Below, in pieces: positions 43,059-51,066 of a stretch of 64,000 nt of DNA. A program made the translations under genes and the position numbers. The notes beneath the pieces were generated by a model that saw only the letters and a list, made by a program, of their open reading frames with translations, was not told the DNA's origin and made no database searches. How positions within the stretch are numbered: the first letter of the stretch is position 1; every line of letters starts with the position of its first letter. The stretch spans positions 372,001 to 436,000 of the forward strand of contig NZ_CP045096.1 in assembly GCF_009184865.1 (NCBI RefSeq), in the 5' to 3' direction. The stretch comes from Streptomyces phaeolivaceus. Lineage in GTDB: Bacteria; Actinomycetota; Actinomycetes; Streptomycetales; Streptomycetaceae.

Positions 43059-45479
43059 ATGCGCACCCGCCTGAGACAGTTGGTGGTCTCGGCCGTCGCC
43101 CTGCTCACCGCCTCGGCCGTACTGCCCTCCGCGACCGCCGCCGGCGACGAACGGCCCGATGGGCGGCGCACGTCCCACGGTGGTCTGTCCGCCGTGATCC
43201 GCTACACCGAGTACGGCGTTCCGCACATCGTCGCCAAGGACTACGCGAACCTCGGCTTCGGCACCGGCTGGGCGCAGGCCGCCGACCAGGTGTGTGTGCT
43301 CGCCGACGGGTTCGTGACCGTGAAGGGGGAGCGCTCCCGCTACTTCGGGCCCGACGCCGCCCCCGACTTCTCGCTCTCCTCCGCCTCCAGGAACCTCACC
43401 AGCGACCTGTACTTCCAGGGCGTCCGGGACGCGGGCACCGTGGAGCGGCTGATGGACCTGCCCGAACCGCTGGGGCCGAGCCGCGCGGTCGAGGACCTGA
43501 TGCGGGGCTGGGCGGCCGGCTACAACGCCTGGCTGAGGAAGAACCGGATCACCGACCCCGCCTGCGAGGGCGCCGCCTGGGTGCGGCCGGTCTCCACGGT
43601 CGACGTGTTCTCCCGGGCGTACGCCCTCGCCGTGCTCGGCGGCGAGGGACGGCTCGTGGACGCGATCACCACCGCGCGGCCACCCGCGTCCGGGGCGGCG
43701 TCGGGTACGGCCGCCGTGCCGGACGCGAAGGCCGCCGCCCGCGCCGCGAGCGAGCTGTTCGCCGCCGCCGACGCGGACATGGGCTCGAACGCCGTCGCCT
43801 TCGGCGGTGACACCACGGCGAACGGCCGCGGTCTGCTGCTGGGCAACCCGCACTACCCGTGGGCGGGCGGGCGCCGCTTCTGGCAGGCGCAGCAGACGAT
43901 CCCCGGTGAACTGAACGTCTCCGGCGGCTCCCTGCTGGGCTCACCGATCACACAGATCGGGTTCAACACGAAGGTCGCGTGGAGCCACACCGTGGCCACC
44001 GGCGTCCCCATGAACGTCCATCAGCTGACGCTGGACCCGGCCGACCCGACCACGTATCTCGTGGACGGAAAGCCGGAGCGGATGACCAAGCGGACCGTCA
44101 CCGTCGGGGTCAAGGACGGCACCCCGGTCACCCGTGTCCAGTGGTGGACGCGGTACGGCCCGGTCGTCACCTCGCTCGGCGCCGACCTGCCGCTGCCCTG
44201 GACGGCCGGCACCGCGTACGCCGTCAACGACCCCAACGCGGCGAACATCCGCTTCACCGACACCTCGCTGGGCTTCGCCAAGGCGCGTGGCACGGCGGAC
44301 GTCCTCCGGTCCCTCGCCCGGCACCAGGGCCTGCCGTGGGTGAACACCGTGGCCGCCGACTCCGCCGGGCACACCCTGTTCACGCAGTCGCAGACACTCC
44401 CCCGGATCACCGACGAACTGGCGGCCCGCTGCTCGACGCCGCTGGGCAGGGCCACGTATCCGGCGTCGGGTGTCGCGATCCTGGACGGCTCGCGCGCCGA
44501 CTGTGCGCTCGGCAGCGACGCCGACGCCGTGCGGCCGGGGATCTTCGGGCCCGCGAGAATGCCGACACTCAAGGACGCGCCGTATGCGGAGAACTCCAAC
44601 GACAGCGCCTGGCTGGCCAACGCGGACCGGCCGCTGACCGGGTACGAGCGGGTGTTCGGCACCATCGGCACCCAGCGGTCGCCGCGGACGCGGGGCGCGG
44701 TCGAGGACGTGGCGGCGATGGCCGACAAGGGCGGTCTGACCGTACGGGACCTCCAGCGGCAGCAGTTCGCCAACCGGGTGCCGGCGGCCGATCTGACCGT
44801 CGAGGACGTCACCGCCGCGTGCGCCGCGCTGCCGGGCGGCACCGCGACGGGCAGTGACGGCACGGTCGTCGACGTGTCCGAGGCGTGCGGTGTGTTCGAG
44901 GCGTGGGACCGGACGACGGACACCGGCAGCCGGGGCGCGCTGCTCTTCGACCGGTTCTGGCGGCGGCTGAACGCCGTGGTGCCGCGTGCCCAGTTCTGGA
45001 AGGTGCCCTTCTCGGCGGCGGACCCGGTCGGCACCCCGCACACGCTCAACACGGACGCGCCGGGCTTCGCCACCGCCCTCGCGGACACGGTGCGGGACCT
45101 GCGGGCGGCGGACGTGCCGCTGGACGCGAGGCTCGGCGACCACCAGTTCGTGGTACGCGCCGGGAAACGCATCCCGGTGTCCGGTGGGACGGAGTCGCTG
45201 GGCGTGTGGAACAAGATCGAGTCGCCGTGGAACGCGGCCGAGGGCGTCTACCCGGAGGTCTCGTCGGGTTCCAGCCACATTCAGGCGGTCGGCTGGGACG
45301 GCGGGCGCTGCCCGGTGGCCCGCACCCTGCTGACGTACTCGCAGTCCTCGAACCCCAATTCGCCGCACCACCTGGACCAGACGCGGCTGTTCTCGGCGGA
45401 GAAGTGGGTGACCTCCCGCTTCTGCGAGAAGGACATCCTGTCCTCGCCGAGGCTGAGGGTGGTCCGCGTCGGTCAGTGA
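43059..45479 (+). CDS. secreted penicillin acylase-family amidase (AHL/aculeacin acylase-like)
   Basis: 806-residue Ntn-hydrolase precursor that cuts acyl-amide bonds, as in Streptomyces AhlM/aculeacin acylase (acyl-homoserine lactones, lipopeptides, penicillins). Signal peptide at 1-28; alpha-chain from about 29 with IRYTEYGVPHIVAKDYANLGFGTGWAQAADQVC (overlapping parts); linker; nucleophile Ser243 after Gly242 in MGSNAVAFGGDTTANGRG, which starts the beta chain; NPHYPWAGGRRFWQ, FNTKVAWSHTVATG and YAENSNDSAWLAN follow. ATG 43059 has GGGAG upstream. It stands alone with its own terminator. Confidence 0.92.
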   Translation: MRTRLRQLVVSAVALLTASAVLPSATAAGDERPDGRRTSHGGLSAVIRYTEYGVPHIVAKDYANLGFGTGWAQAADQVCVLADGFVTVKGERSRYFGPDAAPDFSLSSASRNLTSDLYFQGVRDAGTVERLMDLPEPLGPSRAVEDLMRGWAAGYNAWLRKNRITDPACEGAAWVRPVSTVDVFSRAYALAVLGGEGRLVDAITTARPPASGAASGTAAVPDAKAAARAASELFAAADADMGSNAVAFGGDTTANGRGLLLGNPHYPWAGGRRFWQAQQTIPGELNVSGGSLLGSPITQIGFNTKVAWSHTVATGVPMNVHQLTLDPADPTTYLVDGKPERMTKRTVTVGVKDGTPVTRVQWWTRYGPVVTSLGADLPLPWTAGTAYAVNDPNAANIRFTDTSLGFAKARGTADVLRSLARHQGLPWVNTVAADSAGHTLFTQSQTLPRITDELAARCSTPLGRATYPASGVAILDGSRADCALGSDADAVRPGIFGPARMPTLKDAPYAENSNDSAWLANADRPLTGYERVFGTIGTQRSPRTRGAVEDVAAMADKGGLTVRDLQRQQFANRVPAADLTVEDVTAACAALPGGTATGSDGTVVDVSEACGVFEAWDRTTDTGSRGALLFDRFWRRLNAVVPRAQFWKVPFSAADPVGTPHTLNTDAPGFATALADTVRDLRAADVPLDARLGDHQFVVRAGKRIPVSGGTESLGVWNKIESPWNAAEGVYPEVSSGSSHIQAVGWDGGRCPVARTLLTYSQSSNPNSPHHLDQTRLFSAEKWVTSRFCEKDILSSPRLRVVRVGQ

Positions 45480-45513
45480 GCCTGTGGGTCAATGAGCCAT
45501 TGAGCGAAGGAAT

Positions 45514-45543
45514 ATGGTGCCGCCCCGCCCGGGGCGGCACCAT
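45514..45543 (+). terminator. terminator after the acylase gene
   Basis: Perfect 13-bp stem ATGGTGCCGCCCC/GGGGCGGCACCAT with 4-base loop followed by TCTTCTGT. Confidence 0.85.
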
Positions 45544-45607
45544 TCTTCTGTCAGCACCATGCCATTGGCATATAACCGATTGACCGTTCCCATGAGGAGG
45601 CCGCCCG

Positions 45608-46426
45608 GTGGCGCAGGACTCGTTACGTCCGGACACGGATTCGACGACCATGATCGACACGACGGTGCCGCACTCGGCCCGTATCTGGAACTACTGGCTG
45701 GGCGGCAAGGACAACTACCCCGTCGACCACGCGGCGGGCGACGCCTTCCGCGCGGTGTTCCCCGGCATCACCGACCTGGCCCGTGACTCCCGGGCCTTCC
45801 TGGGCCGCGCGGTCACCTTTCTCGCCGCCGAGGCGGGCATACGTCAGTTCCTCGACATCGGCACCGGTCTGCCGACGGCGGACAACACCCATGAGATCGC
45901 CCAGCGGGCGGCCCCGGAGGCACGGGTCGTCTATGTGGACAACGACCCGCTGGTCCTCACCCACGCGCGGGCGCTGCTGACCAGTACGCCCGAGGGGGCG
46001 ACCGACTACATCGACTCCGATCTGCACGACCCGGAGACCGTGCTGCGGGAGGCGGCCAGGACCCTGGACCTCTCGCGGCCGGTCGGGCTGACGATGATGC
46101 AGGTGAGCGGCCACATCGCGGACTACGCCGAGGCACGCGCCATCATCGGCACGCTGATGTCCGCGCTGCCGTCCGGGAGTTACCTCGCGTTCAACGACAG
46201 CGTCGACACCAACAAGGCCAACGTCGAGGCGACGCGCGGCTACAACGAGAGCGGCGCGGTCCCCTACTATCTGCGCGGCCCGGCCGAACTCGCCGGATTC
46301 TTCGACGGTCTGGAGCTGCTGGAGCCGGGCGTCGTGCCACTGAGCGACTGGCGGCCGGACCCGACGGCGCCCGGCGGGGGCACGGGCGACGTCATCGCGA
46401 TCGGCGGGGTGGCCCGTAAACGCTGA
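45608..46426 (+). CDS. SAM-dependent methyltransferase (DUF574 family)
   Basis: 272-residue S-adenosylmethionine-dependent methyltransferase of the actinomycete DUF574 type: SARIWNYWLGGKDNYPVDHAAGD, RAVTFLAAEAGIRQFLDIGTGLPTADNTHEIAQ (in pieces; glycine-rich SAM loop), VVYVDNDPLVLTHARALL, and YYLRGPAELAGFFDGLELLEPGVVPL. Streptomyces genomes carry many such copies of unknown substrate. GTG 45608 has GAGGAGG upstream. Confidence 0.92.
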   Translation: MAQDSLRPDTDSTTMIDTTVPHSARIWNYWLGGKDNYPVDHAAGDAFRAVFPGITDLARDSRAFLGRAVTFLAAEAGIRQFLDIGTGLPTADNTHEIAQRAAPEARVVYVDNDPLVLTHARALLTSTPEGATDYIDSDLHDPETVLREAARTLDLSRPVGLTMMQVSGHIADYAEARAIIGTLMSALPSGSYLAFNDSVDTNKANVEATRGYNESGAVPYYLRGPAELAGFFDGLELLEPGVVPLSDWRPDPTAPGGGTGDVIAIGGVARKR

Positions 46427-46487
46427 CGCCACGCCGACGCCACGCCGGGGCCGCACCGTGGCCACGCCGTAGCCACCCCGGGGTCCG

Positions 46488-48044
46488 TCAGACGGTCTTC
46501 TGCCGGCCCTCCCAGTACGGCTCCCGCAACCGCCGTTTGTAGAGCTTGCCGTTGGGGTCGCGGGGCATCGCCTCGGTGAAGTCGACGCTCTTCGGACGCT
46601 TGTACCCGGCCAGTCGGCGGGTGCAGTGGGCGAGTATCTCCTCGGCCAGGACCGGCCCCGGGGTGAAGCCGGGCGCCGGCTCGACCACGGCCTTGACCTC
46701 CTCGCCCCAGTCGTCGTGCGGGATGCCGAACGCGGCGGCGTCGGCGACGGCGGGGTGGGTGAGGAGGGCGGACTCGATCTCGGCGGGGTAGATGTTCACA
46801 CCGCCGGAGATGATCAGGTCGATCTTGCGGTCCCGGAGGAAGAGATAGCCCTCCTCGTCGATGAGGCCGAGGTCGCCGACGGTGAAGAAGTCACCGATGC
46901 GGTTCTTCCGCGTCTTGCCCTCGTCCTTGTGGTATGAGAAGCCGCCGGTGCTCATCTTCATGTAGACGGTGCCGAGTTCACCCGGCGGCAGCCGGTTGCC
47001 GCCGTCGTCGAAGACCGCGAGTTCGCTGATGGGCCAGGCCCTGCCGACCGTGCCGGGCTTCTTCAGCCAGTCCTCGGCGGTGGCGAAGGCGCCGCCGCCC
47101 TCACTGGCCGCGTAGTACTCCTCCACGCATTCGCCCCACCACTCGATCATGGCCCGCTTCACATGGTCCGGGCAGGGCGCGGCCCCGTGGATGGCGTGCC
47201 GCATGGACGACACGTCGTAGCGGTCGCGCACCTCCCCGGGCAGGGCGAGGAGCCGGTGGAACTGGGTGGGCACCATATGGGTGTGGGTGCAGCGGTGGGT
47301 GTCGATGGCGCGGAGCATCCCCTCCGGCGTCCACTTGTCCATCAGCACCAGCCGGTGCCCGATGTGCAGGGACGCGCCCGCGAACTGCAGCACGGCCGTG
47401 TGGTAGAGCGGCGAGCAGACCAGATGCACATTGTCGTCGAAGGGCCGGATGCCGAAGATGCCGAGGAAGCCGCCGAGATACGACTCCTCGGGGAGCTTGC
47501 CGGGCAGTGGGCGGCGGATGCCCCGGGGGCGGCCGGTGGTGCCCGAGGTGTAGTTCATGACCCAGCCGAGGGTGCGGTCGCCGGGCGCCGACTCGGGCTG
47601 TCCGTCGAGGAGTTCGGCGTACGGGCGGAATCCCTCGACCGTGCCTACGGCGTACCGGTGGTCGGCGGGCAGCTGGGCCTCGTCGGCGGCGGCACGTGCC
47701 GTGTCGGCGAACCGCTCGTGCGCGATGAGCACCTTGGCGCCGGAGTCGGAGACGATCCAGGCGATCTCGGGGCCGACGAGATGGTGGTTGACGGGGACGA
47801 GATAGAAACCGGCCTGGGAGGCGGCGAGACAGGCGACGAAGAACTCGACGCCGTTGGGCAGGACGGCCGCGAAGGCGTCGCCGCGTTCGAGTCCGGCCGC
47901 GCGCAGTCCGTGCACCAGCCGGTTGGTCTCGGCGTGCAGCCGCCCGGCGGTCCACTCCTCGCCGTCGGGGGCGATGAGCACCGGGCGGTCGGGGTCCGCG
48001 GTGGCCTGGGCCCAGAAGCCCTGCGGCGGTTGGGGTCGGCTCAC
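46488..48044 (-). CDS. acyl-CoA synthetase (FadD4-like)
   Basis: 518-residue AMP-forming ligase: LGWVMNYTSGTTGRPRGIRRPL P-loop, VHLVCSPLYHTAVLQFAGASL, EYYAASEGGGAFATAEDWL, GDLGLIDEEGYLFLRDRKIDLIISGGVNIYPAEIE (overlapping pieces) and C-terminal Lys in MPRDPNGKLYKRRLREPYW. GTG 48044 overlaps the nitronate monooxygenase stop (GTGA) and has GAAGGAGC upstream, so the two genes are one transcript under the second TetR-type operator. Confidence 0.9.
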   Translation of the reverse strand: MSRPQPPQGFWAQATADPDRPVLIAPDGEEWTAGRLHAETNRLVHGLRAAGLERGDAFAAVLPNGVEFFVACLAASQAGFYLVPVNHHLVGPEIAWIVSDSGAKVLIAHERFADTARAAADEAQLPADHRYAVGTVEGFRPYAELLDGQPESAPGDRTLGWVMNYTSGTTGRPRGIRRPLPGKLPEESYLGGFLGIFGIRPFDDNVHLVCSPLYHTAVLQFAGASLHIGHRLVLMDKWTPEGMLRAIDTHRCTHTHMVPTQFHRLLALPGEVRDRYDVSSMRHAIHGAAPCPDHVKRAMIEWWGECVEEYYAASEGGGAFATAEDWLKKPGTVGRAWPISELAVFDDGGNRLPPGELGTVYMKMSTGGFSYHKDEGKTRKNRIGDFFTVGDLGLIDEEGYLFLRDRKIDLIISGGVNIYPAEIESALLTHPAVADAAAFGIPHDDWGEEVKAVVEPAPGFTPGPVLAEEILAHCTRRLAGYKRPKSVDFTEAMPRDPNGKLYKRRLREPYWEGRQKTV

Positions 48045-49153
48045 AGCTCCGCGCTCCTTCCGGCGATCCGGTCGATGCGGTCCACGGCCTTCTCGAAGCC
48101 TCGGGTGAGGTCGTCGAAGACGGCCTGGACGCTGCGTTCGCTGTTCATCCGGCCGACGATCTGCCCGACCGGGGTGCCGAGCAGCGGCTCCACCTCGTAC
48201 TTCTGGATCCGGGACACCGCCTCGGCGACCAGCAGCCCCTGGAGGGGCATGGGGAGGGTGCCGGGTCCGGCCGGGTCGTCCCAGGCGTCGGTCCATTCGG
48301 TACGGAGCTGTCGTGCGGGTTTGCCGGTGAGGGCGCGGGAGCGGACGGTGTCGCCGGAACCGGCGGCGAGCAGCTTCTCGATCAGCCGGGGCGAGGGCAG
48401 TTCGGCCTCGGTGGTGGTCAGCCAGAGCGAGCCCAGCCAGACGCCCTGCGCGCCGAGGGCGAGGGCGGCGGCCACCTGCTGTCCGCTGCCGATGCCTCCG
48501 GCGGCGAGGACGGGCAACGGGTCGACGGCGTCCACGACTTCGGGGGTCAGCACCATGGAGGCGATGTCACCGGTGTGGCCGCCGGCCTCGTAGCCCTGGG
48601 CCACGACGATGTCGATGCCCGCCTCCGCGTGCTTGCGGGCGTGGCGGGCGCTGCCGGCAAGGGCGGCGACGAGGACGTCCTGTTCGTGGGCGCGGTCGAT
48701 GACGTCGGCGGGCGGGGAGCCGAGGGCGTTGGCCAGCAGCTTGATCGGGTAGTCGAAGGCGACGTCGAGCTGGTTGCGGGCGACCTGTTCCATCCAGCCG
48801 GTGATGCGCCAGCCGGAGGCCTCGCCCTCGGCGAGTTCGGGCACCCCGTACTTGGCGAGGGTGTCCGTGACGAACTGCCGGTGCGAGTCGGGGATCATCG
48901 CCTCGACGTCGGCCTCCGTGACGCCCTCGACCTTCTTGGCGGGCATGACGACGTCCAGGCCGTACGGCATGCCGTCGACGTGGGCCTCGATCCAGTCGAG
49001 GTCGCGTTTGAGGTCGTCGGGGGCGGTGTAGCGGACCGCGCCGAGCACGCCGAAGCCGCCGGCGCGGCTGATGGCGGCCGCTACCGCAGGGAACGGGGTG
49101 AAGCCGAAGACGGCGTACTGGACTCCGAGGTTGTTGCTCAGCTCCGTCTGCAT
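48041..49153 (-). CDS. nitronate monooxygenase family (NPD) flavoprotein
   Basis: 370-residue TIM-barrel FMN protein: LGVQYAVFGFTPFPAVAAAISRAGGFGVLGA, DIVVAQGYEAGGHTGDI, PVLAAGGIGSGQQVAAALALGAQGVWLGSLWL (pieces), and LPMPLQGLLVAEAVSRI. In sterol-degrading actinobacteria a relative (IpdC) acts on ring-degradation CoA-esters; the present long form with an acyl-CoA ligase partner may likewise act on CoA-esters rather than nitronates. ATG 49153 is the first start after GGAGGA, though the spacing (about 15) is long. A TetR-type palindrome lies 44 bp upstream. Confidence 0.88.
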   Translation of the reverse strand: MQTELSNNLGVQYAVFGFTPFPAVAAAISRAGGFGVLGAVRYTAPDDLKRDLDWIEAHVDGMPYGLDVVMPAKKVEGVTEADVEAMIPDSHRQFVTDTLAKYGVPELAEGEASGWRITGWMEQVARNQLDVAFDYPIKLLANALGSPPADVIDRAHEQDVLVAALAGSARHARKHAEAGIDIVVAQGYEAGGHTGDIASMVLTPEVVDAVDPLPVLAAGGIGSGQQVAAALALGAQGVWLGSLWLTTTEAELPSPRLIEKLLAAGSGDTVRSRALTGKPARQLRTEWTDAWDDPAGPGTLPMPLQGLLVAEAVSRIQKYEVEPLLGTPVGQIVGRMNSERSVQAVFDDLTRGFEKAVDRIDRIAGRSAEL

Positions 49154-49196
49154 GGTGCGCAGAATGCCGTAGTCCTCCGGAGGAGGGAAGGGGTTT

Positions 49197-49213
49197 TCTG
49201 ATGCACCGTCAGA
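49197..49213. promoter_or_regulatory. TetR-type operator, copy 2
   Basis: TCTGATGCACCGTCAGA upstream of the nitronate monooxygenase gene, sharing arms and flanks (GGTTTTCTGA ... TCAGATT) with the site at 38727-38743. This suggests one repressor controls both units; no tetR gene is in the window. Confidence 0.55.
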
Positions 49214-49292
49214 TTCGGCTGGGCCGGGGCTCGTTGTGGAGGCGCTTGAGGGGGTGCCACGAAAGGTTGTACGGCGAGCGCGGGTCTGTGCG

Positions 49293-49319
49293 GGCTGGTC
49301 GCGCAGTTCCCCGCGCCCC
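49293..49319. repeat. 27-bp dispersed Streptomyces repeat, copy 2 (inverted)
   Basis: Exact reverse complement of 37792-37818, between the nitronate monooxygenase start region and the oxidoreductase stop at 49327. Confidence 0.8.
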
Positions 49320-49326
49320 GGACTGC

Positions 49327-50958
49327 CTACGGCAGATCGTCCGCGCCGCCCGCCTCCAGCACCGCCATCGCCGCGTTGTGGCCCGGGACTCCGCTCACTC
49401 CGCCGCCGCGTACCGCGCCCGCGCCGCAGAGGAGGATGTTGGGGTGGGGGGTTTCGACGCCCCAGCGGCCGGTGTTCTCCTGGGTGTGGGGCCAGGTGAG
49501 GTCGCGGTGGAAGATGTTGCCGCCGGGGAGGCCGAGGTCGCGTTCGAGGTCGAGGGGGGTTCGGGCCTCGACGCAGGGGCGACCGTCGGCGTCGGTGGCC
49601 AGGCAGTCGGCGAGGGGCTCGGCGAGGTGGGCGTCCAGCTGGGCGAGGGTGGACTTGAGGAGTTCCTCGCGTACGGCGTCGTTGTCGGCCTCGAACAGCC
49701 GCGCGGGGGTGTGCAGGCCGAAGAGGGTGAGTGTCTGGTAGCCCTGGTCGACCAGGTCCGGGCCGAGGATGGTCGGGTCGGTGAGGGAGTGACAGTAGAT
49801 CTCGGAGGGCGGGGCCTCGGGGAGGGTGCCGGAGGCGGCCTGGGTGTAGGCGGTGGCCAGTTGGTCGTATCCCTCGGCGATGTGGAAGGTCCCGGCGAAG
49901 GCCTCGCGCGGGTCGACGGACTCGTCGCGGAGCCTGGGGAGCCGCTTGAGCAGCATGTTCACCTTGAGCTGGGCGCCCTCGGCGGGAGCGGGGGGTGCGT
50001 CGCCGGTCAGGGCGGCCAGTTCCCGGGGGGAGGCGTTGACGAGGACGTGGCGTGCGGTGACGGTGCCCTCGGCGTCGGCCGTCCGGTAGGTGATCTCGGC
50101 GGACCGTCCGTCGGTCTCGATCCGGCGGGCCTCGTGGCCGGTGGCGAGGACGGCGCCCGCGTCACGCGCGGCCCCGGCCAGTGCGTCGGTGAGCGCGCCC
50201 ATGCCGCCGACGGGCACGTCCCAGGCGCCGGTGCCGCCGCCGATCACGTGGTAGAGAAAGCAGCGGTTCTGGCGGAGGGAGGGGTCGTGGGCGTCCGCGA
50301 AGGTGCCGATGAGCGCGTCGGTGAGGACGATCCCGCGGACCAGGTCGTCGGTGAAGGACGACTCGACGGCCGTGCCGATCGGTTCCTCGAAGAGGGTGCG
50401 CCAGGCGTCCTCGTCGTCGACGCGGTCGCGCAGGGCTTCACGGGTGGGCAGGGGCTCGGTGAGGGTCGGGAACACCCGTTCGGCTACGTGGGCCGTCATC
50501 CCGTAGAAGCGCTGCCATGCCTCGTACTCGCGGTCCGCGCCCGTGAGCCGCGCGAACGCCTCGCGGGTGCGGCGCTCGCCGCCACCGACGAGCAGGCCGG
50601 TGGGGCGGCCGTCGCGTTCGACGGGGGTGTACGAGGAGATCGTGCGGCCACGGACGCGGAAGTCGAGGTCGAGGTCCCGCACGATCTTCCGGGGCAGCAG
50701 GCTGACCAGGTACGAGTACCGCGACAGCCGGGCGTCCACGCCGGTGAAGGGGCGCGTGGAGACGGCGGCGCCGCCGGTGTGGTCCAGCCGTTCCAGCACG
50801 AGCACGGAGCGCCCGGCGCGGGCGAGGTACGCGGCGGCGACCAGCCCGTTGTGGCCACCGCCGACGATCACGGCGTCGTACGAGCCGCGCGGCCGGGGTC
50901 CGGCCGGACGTCCGGGCTGGGCTGCGGGTACGGGGGTGGGTGCGGGGGTGGCAGGCAT
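49327..50958 (-). CDS. FAD-dependent oxidoreductase, phytoene desaturase/PYROXD2-like
   Basis: 543-residue flavoprotein: dinucleotide fold near the N-terminus (YDAVIVGGGHNGLVAAAYLARAG), LVLERLDHTGGAAVSTRPF, RYSYLVSLLPRKIVRDLDL, a substrate domain with CFLYHVIGGGTGAWDVPVGGMGAL (pieces), and C-terminal GGNIFHRDLTWPH and LCGAGAVRGGGVSGVPGHNAA, the usual end of this group. The group is related to carotenoid desaturases but most members have unknown substrates; no carotenoid genes are adjacent. ATG 50958 lacks a strong ribosome site; another start at 50973 is possible. Confidence 0.88.
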   Translation of the reverse strand: MPATPAPTPVPAAQPGRPAGPRPRGSYDAVIVGGGHNGLVAAAYLARAGRSVLVLERLDHTGGAAVSTRPFTGVDARLSRYSYLVSLLPRKIVRDLDLDFRVRGRTISSYTPVERDGRPTGLLVGGGERRTREAFARLTGADREYEAWQRFYGMTAHVAERVFPTLTEPLPTREALRDRVDDEDAWRTLFEEPIGTAVESSFTDDLVRGIVLTDALIGTFADAHDPSLRQNRCFLYHVIGGGTGAWDVPVGGMGALTDALAGAARDAGAVLATGHEARRIETDGRSAEITYRTADAEGTVTARHVLVNASPRELAALTGDAPPAPAEGAQLKVNMLLKRLPRLRDESVDPREAFAGTFHIAEGYDQLATAYTQAASGTLPEAPPSEIYCHSLTDPTILGPDLVDQGYQTLTLFGLHTPARLFEADNDAVREELLKSTLAQLDAHLAEPLADCLATDADGRPCVEARTPLDLERDLGLPGGNIFHRDLTWPHTQENTGRWGVETPHPNILLCGAGAVRGGGVSGVPGHNAAMAVLEAGGADDLP

Positions 50959-51066
50959 GGCTCTTGGTAACACGCGGCGATCGGGGTCGGCCAGGGGGGT
51001 GGGGCAGCTGGATCAACGGGGGGGGGCGGGCCCGGGGGTGCGAGGTCCGGGGCGGGCGCTTCGGGG

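Noticed and set aside
48041..49153. Assignment as IpdC of sterol ring degradation
   Set aside because: Family likeness is only general and no ipdAB, fadE30 or echA20 genes are nearby; kept as nitronate monooxygenase family.
49327..50958. Carotenoid phytoene desaturase
   Set aside because: No phytoene synthase or cyclase nearby and the C-terminal pattern fits the PYROXD2-like group of unknown substrate.
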